DNA from: Allobosea sp. 67-29
GTDB lineage: Bacteria; Pseudomonadota; Alphaproteobacteria; Rhizobiales; Beijerinckiaceae
Assembly: GCF_001898115.1 (NCBI RefSeq)
Contig: NZ_MKSQ01000005.1
Span: forward strand, 1-64,000
Reading direction: 5' to 3'
DNA length: 64,000 nt
Shown here one piece after another: positions 63,627 through 64,000 of this stretch. The notes beneath the pieces are model-generated. The model saw nothing but the letters and a program-made list of their open reading frames with translations. It had not been told where the DNA came from and did not search any database. Position numbers and translations under genes: made by a program. Each line of letters begins with the position of its first letter. Position 1 is the first letter of the stretch.

Positions 63627-64000
63627 TCAGGCCTCGTCCGTGTCCTCGCCCTCGCTCGTTCCCGCGAAGATCTGCCGGCCGAGGATCGTCCCGATGACGC
63701 CGATCCCGGCGAGCGCGACGATCCGCCAGCCGGTTCGCGAGGTCAGGACCTTCGCCGCGAGCGGTGCCGCTGCCAGCGCCGCCGTCGCCGCGACCGGGCG
63801 GGGCGGGCGCGGTCGGTTCTTCACGTAAAGGGCGATGCAGAGCGCCAGGACAGCCGTGACCGCCAATCCGCCGGCGATCCACAGGCTCGCCGCGGTGGCG
63901 CCATAGCGCTCCGCCAGGACGATATGCAGCGCGTCGAGCGCGTAGCCGCAGGCGCAGACCAGCAGCAGCGCCGCGAGCGCGAACAGGCCGGTTACCGTGG
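63627..64000 (-). CDS. Small membrane protein (partial, runs off right edge), possibly phage-holin-like family
   Basis: The C-terminal 123 residues are visible; the start lies beyond the window. Two strong hydrophobic segments (TVTGLFALAALLLVCACGYA and IAGGLAVTAVLALCIALYV) are separated by a short loop, then a basic Pro-rich stretch, a third weaker hydrophobic stretch and an acidic tail ending EGEDTDEA. The layout recalls the holin-X-like phage holin superfamily proteins found in bacterial chromosomes, but the match is not firm. It lies 76 bp downstream of the kinase start, on the same strand, so it may be upstream in the same transcript. Confidence 0.55.
   Translation of the reverse strand, partial: TVTGLFALAALLLVCACGYALDALHIVLAERYGATAASLWIAGGLAVTAVLALCIALYVKNRPRPPRPVAATAALAAAPLAAKVLTSRTGWRIVALAGIGVIGTILGRQIFAGTSEGEDTDEA

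Overview
The window is GC-rich chromosomal DNA of an alphaproteobacterium of the order Hyphomicrobiales (Rhizobiales), most likely Boseaceae or a close relative. The order rests on a PhyR-NepR-EcfG general stress response locus, GcrA, a C4-pathway 5-aminolevulinate synthase, a long-form dCTP deaminase, a PmtA-like phospholipid methyltransferase and the order-typical run tsaB-rimI-plsC-miaB-phoH-ybeY-corC-lnt-xre-metK-trmB-rimP-nusA-infB. The family call is inference. No rRNA, tRNA, CRISPR array, prophage or insertion sequence was found.

Region by region. 1-1.0 kb: the 5' half of a chemoreceptor gene, running off the left edge. 1.3-7.0 kb: the overlapping hslV-GNAT-hslU-murJ block, then trpS and a universal stress protein. 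7.1-18.5 kb: housekeeping run from nfuA to trmB covering Fe-S assembly, tRNA modification, rRNA maturation, lipoprotein acylation and SAM synthesis. 18.5-19.6 kb: a DUF2336 gene on the minus strand. 19.7-27.3 kb: the rimP-nusA-ylxR-infB-rbfA-truB operon with its own promoter and a leader terminator, and a RIME-like palindromic repeat between infB and rbfA. 27.3-31.8 kb: hemA, an M20 amidohydrolase, an IalB-like secreted protein and an SDR enzyme, mostly on the minus strand. 32.2-41.4 kb: an exopolysaccharide locus (WecG-type, DUF6492, GT2 and GT4-like transferases, a flippase, a GH10 glycanase and a Wzc-like co-polymerase with a broken P-loop). 41.4-52.9 kb: guaC, gcrA, argD-argF-hslO, argE-apaG, dcd, an RraA-like protein, glutaminase and a diguanylate cyclase. 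53-61.6 kb and onward: a stress-response island.

The island is the most interesting part. It contains phyR, the operon nepR-ecfG-histidine kinase, a second HWE-type kinase and a single-domain response regulator. Reading by eye, I find seven exact copies of the sigma-EcfG promoter pattern GGAAC-N16/17-CGTT, plus one near-match in front of nepR. All lie in intergenic DNA between 54.7 and 61.7 kb, and most sit just upstream of a start codon. They predict that a Crp/Fnr regulator, a small membrane protein, a transglutaminase, a 54-residue peptide with an extensin-like protein, a DUF992 protein, a previously unannotated-looking small gene on the minus strand and the response regulator all belong to the EcfG regulon. 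The kinase encoded directly after ecfG keeps its phospho-accepting histidine region but has lost the recognisable ATP-binding boxes.

Other points of interest are a 16-bp perfect inverted repeat just ahead of guaC, a dense cluster of GANTC (CcrM) sites upstream of gcrA, and a short promoter-terminator leader ahead of rimP.
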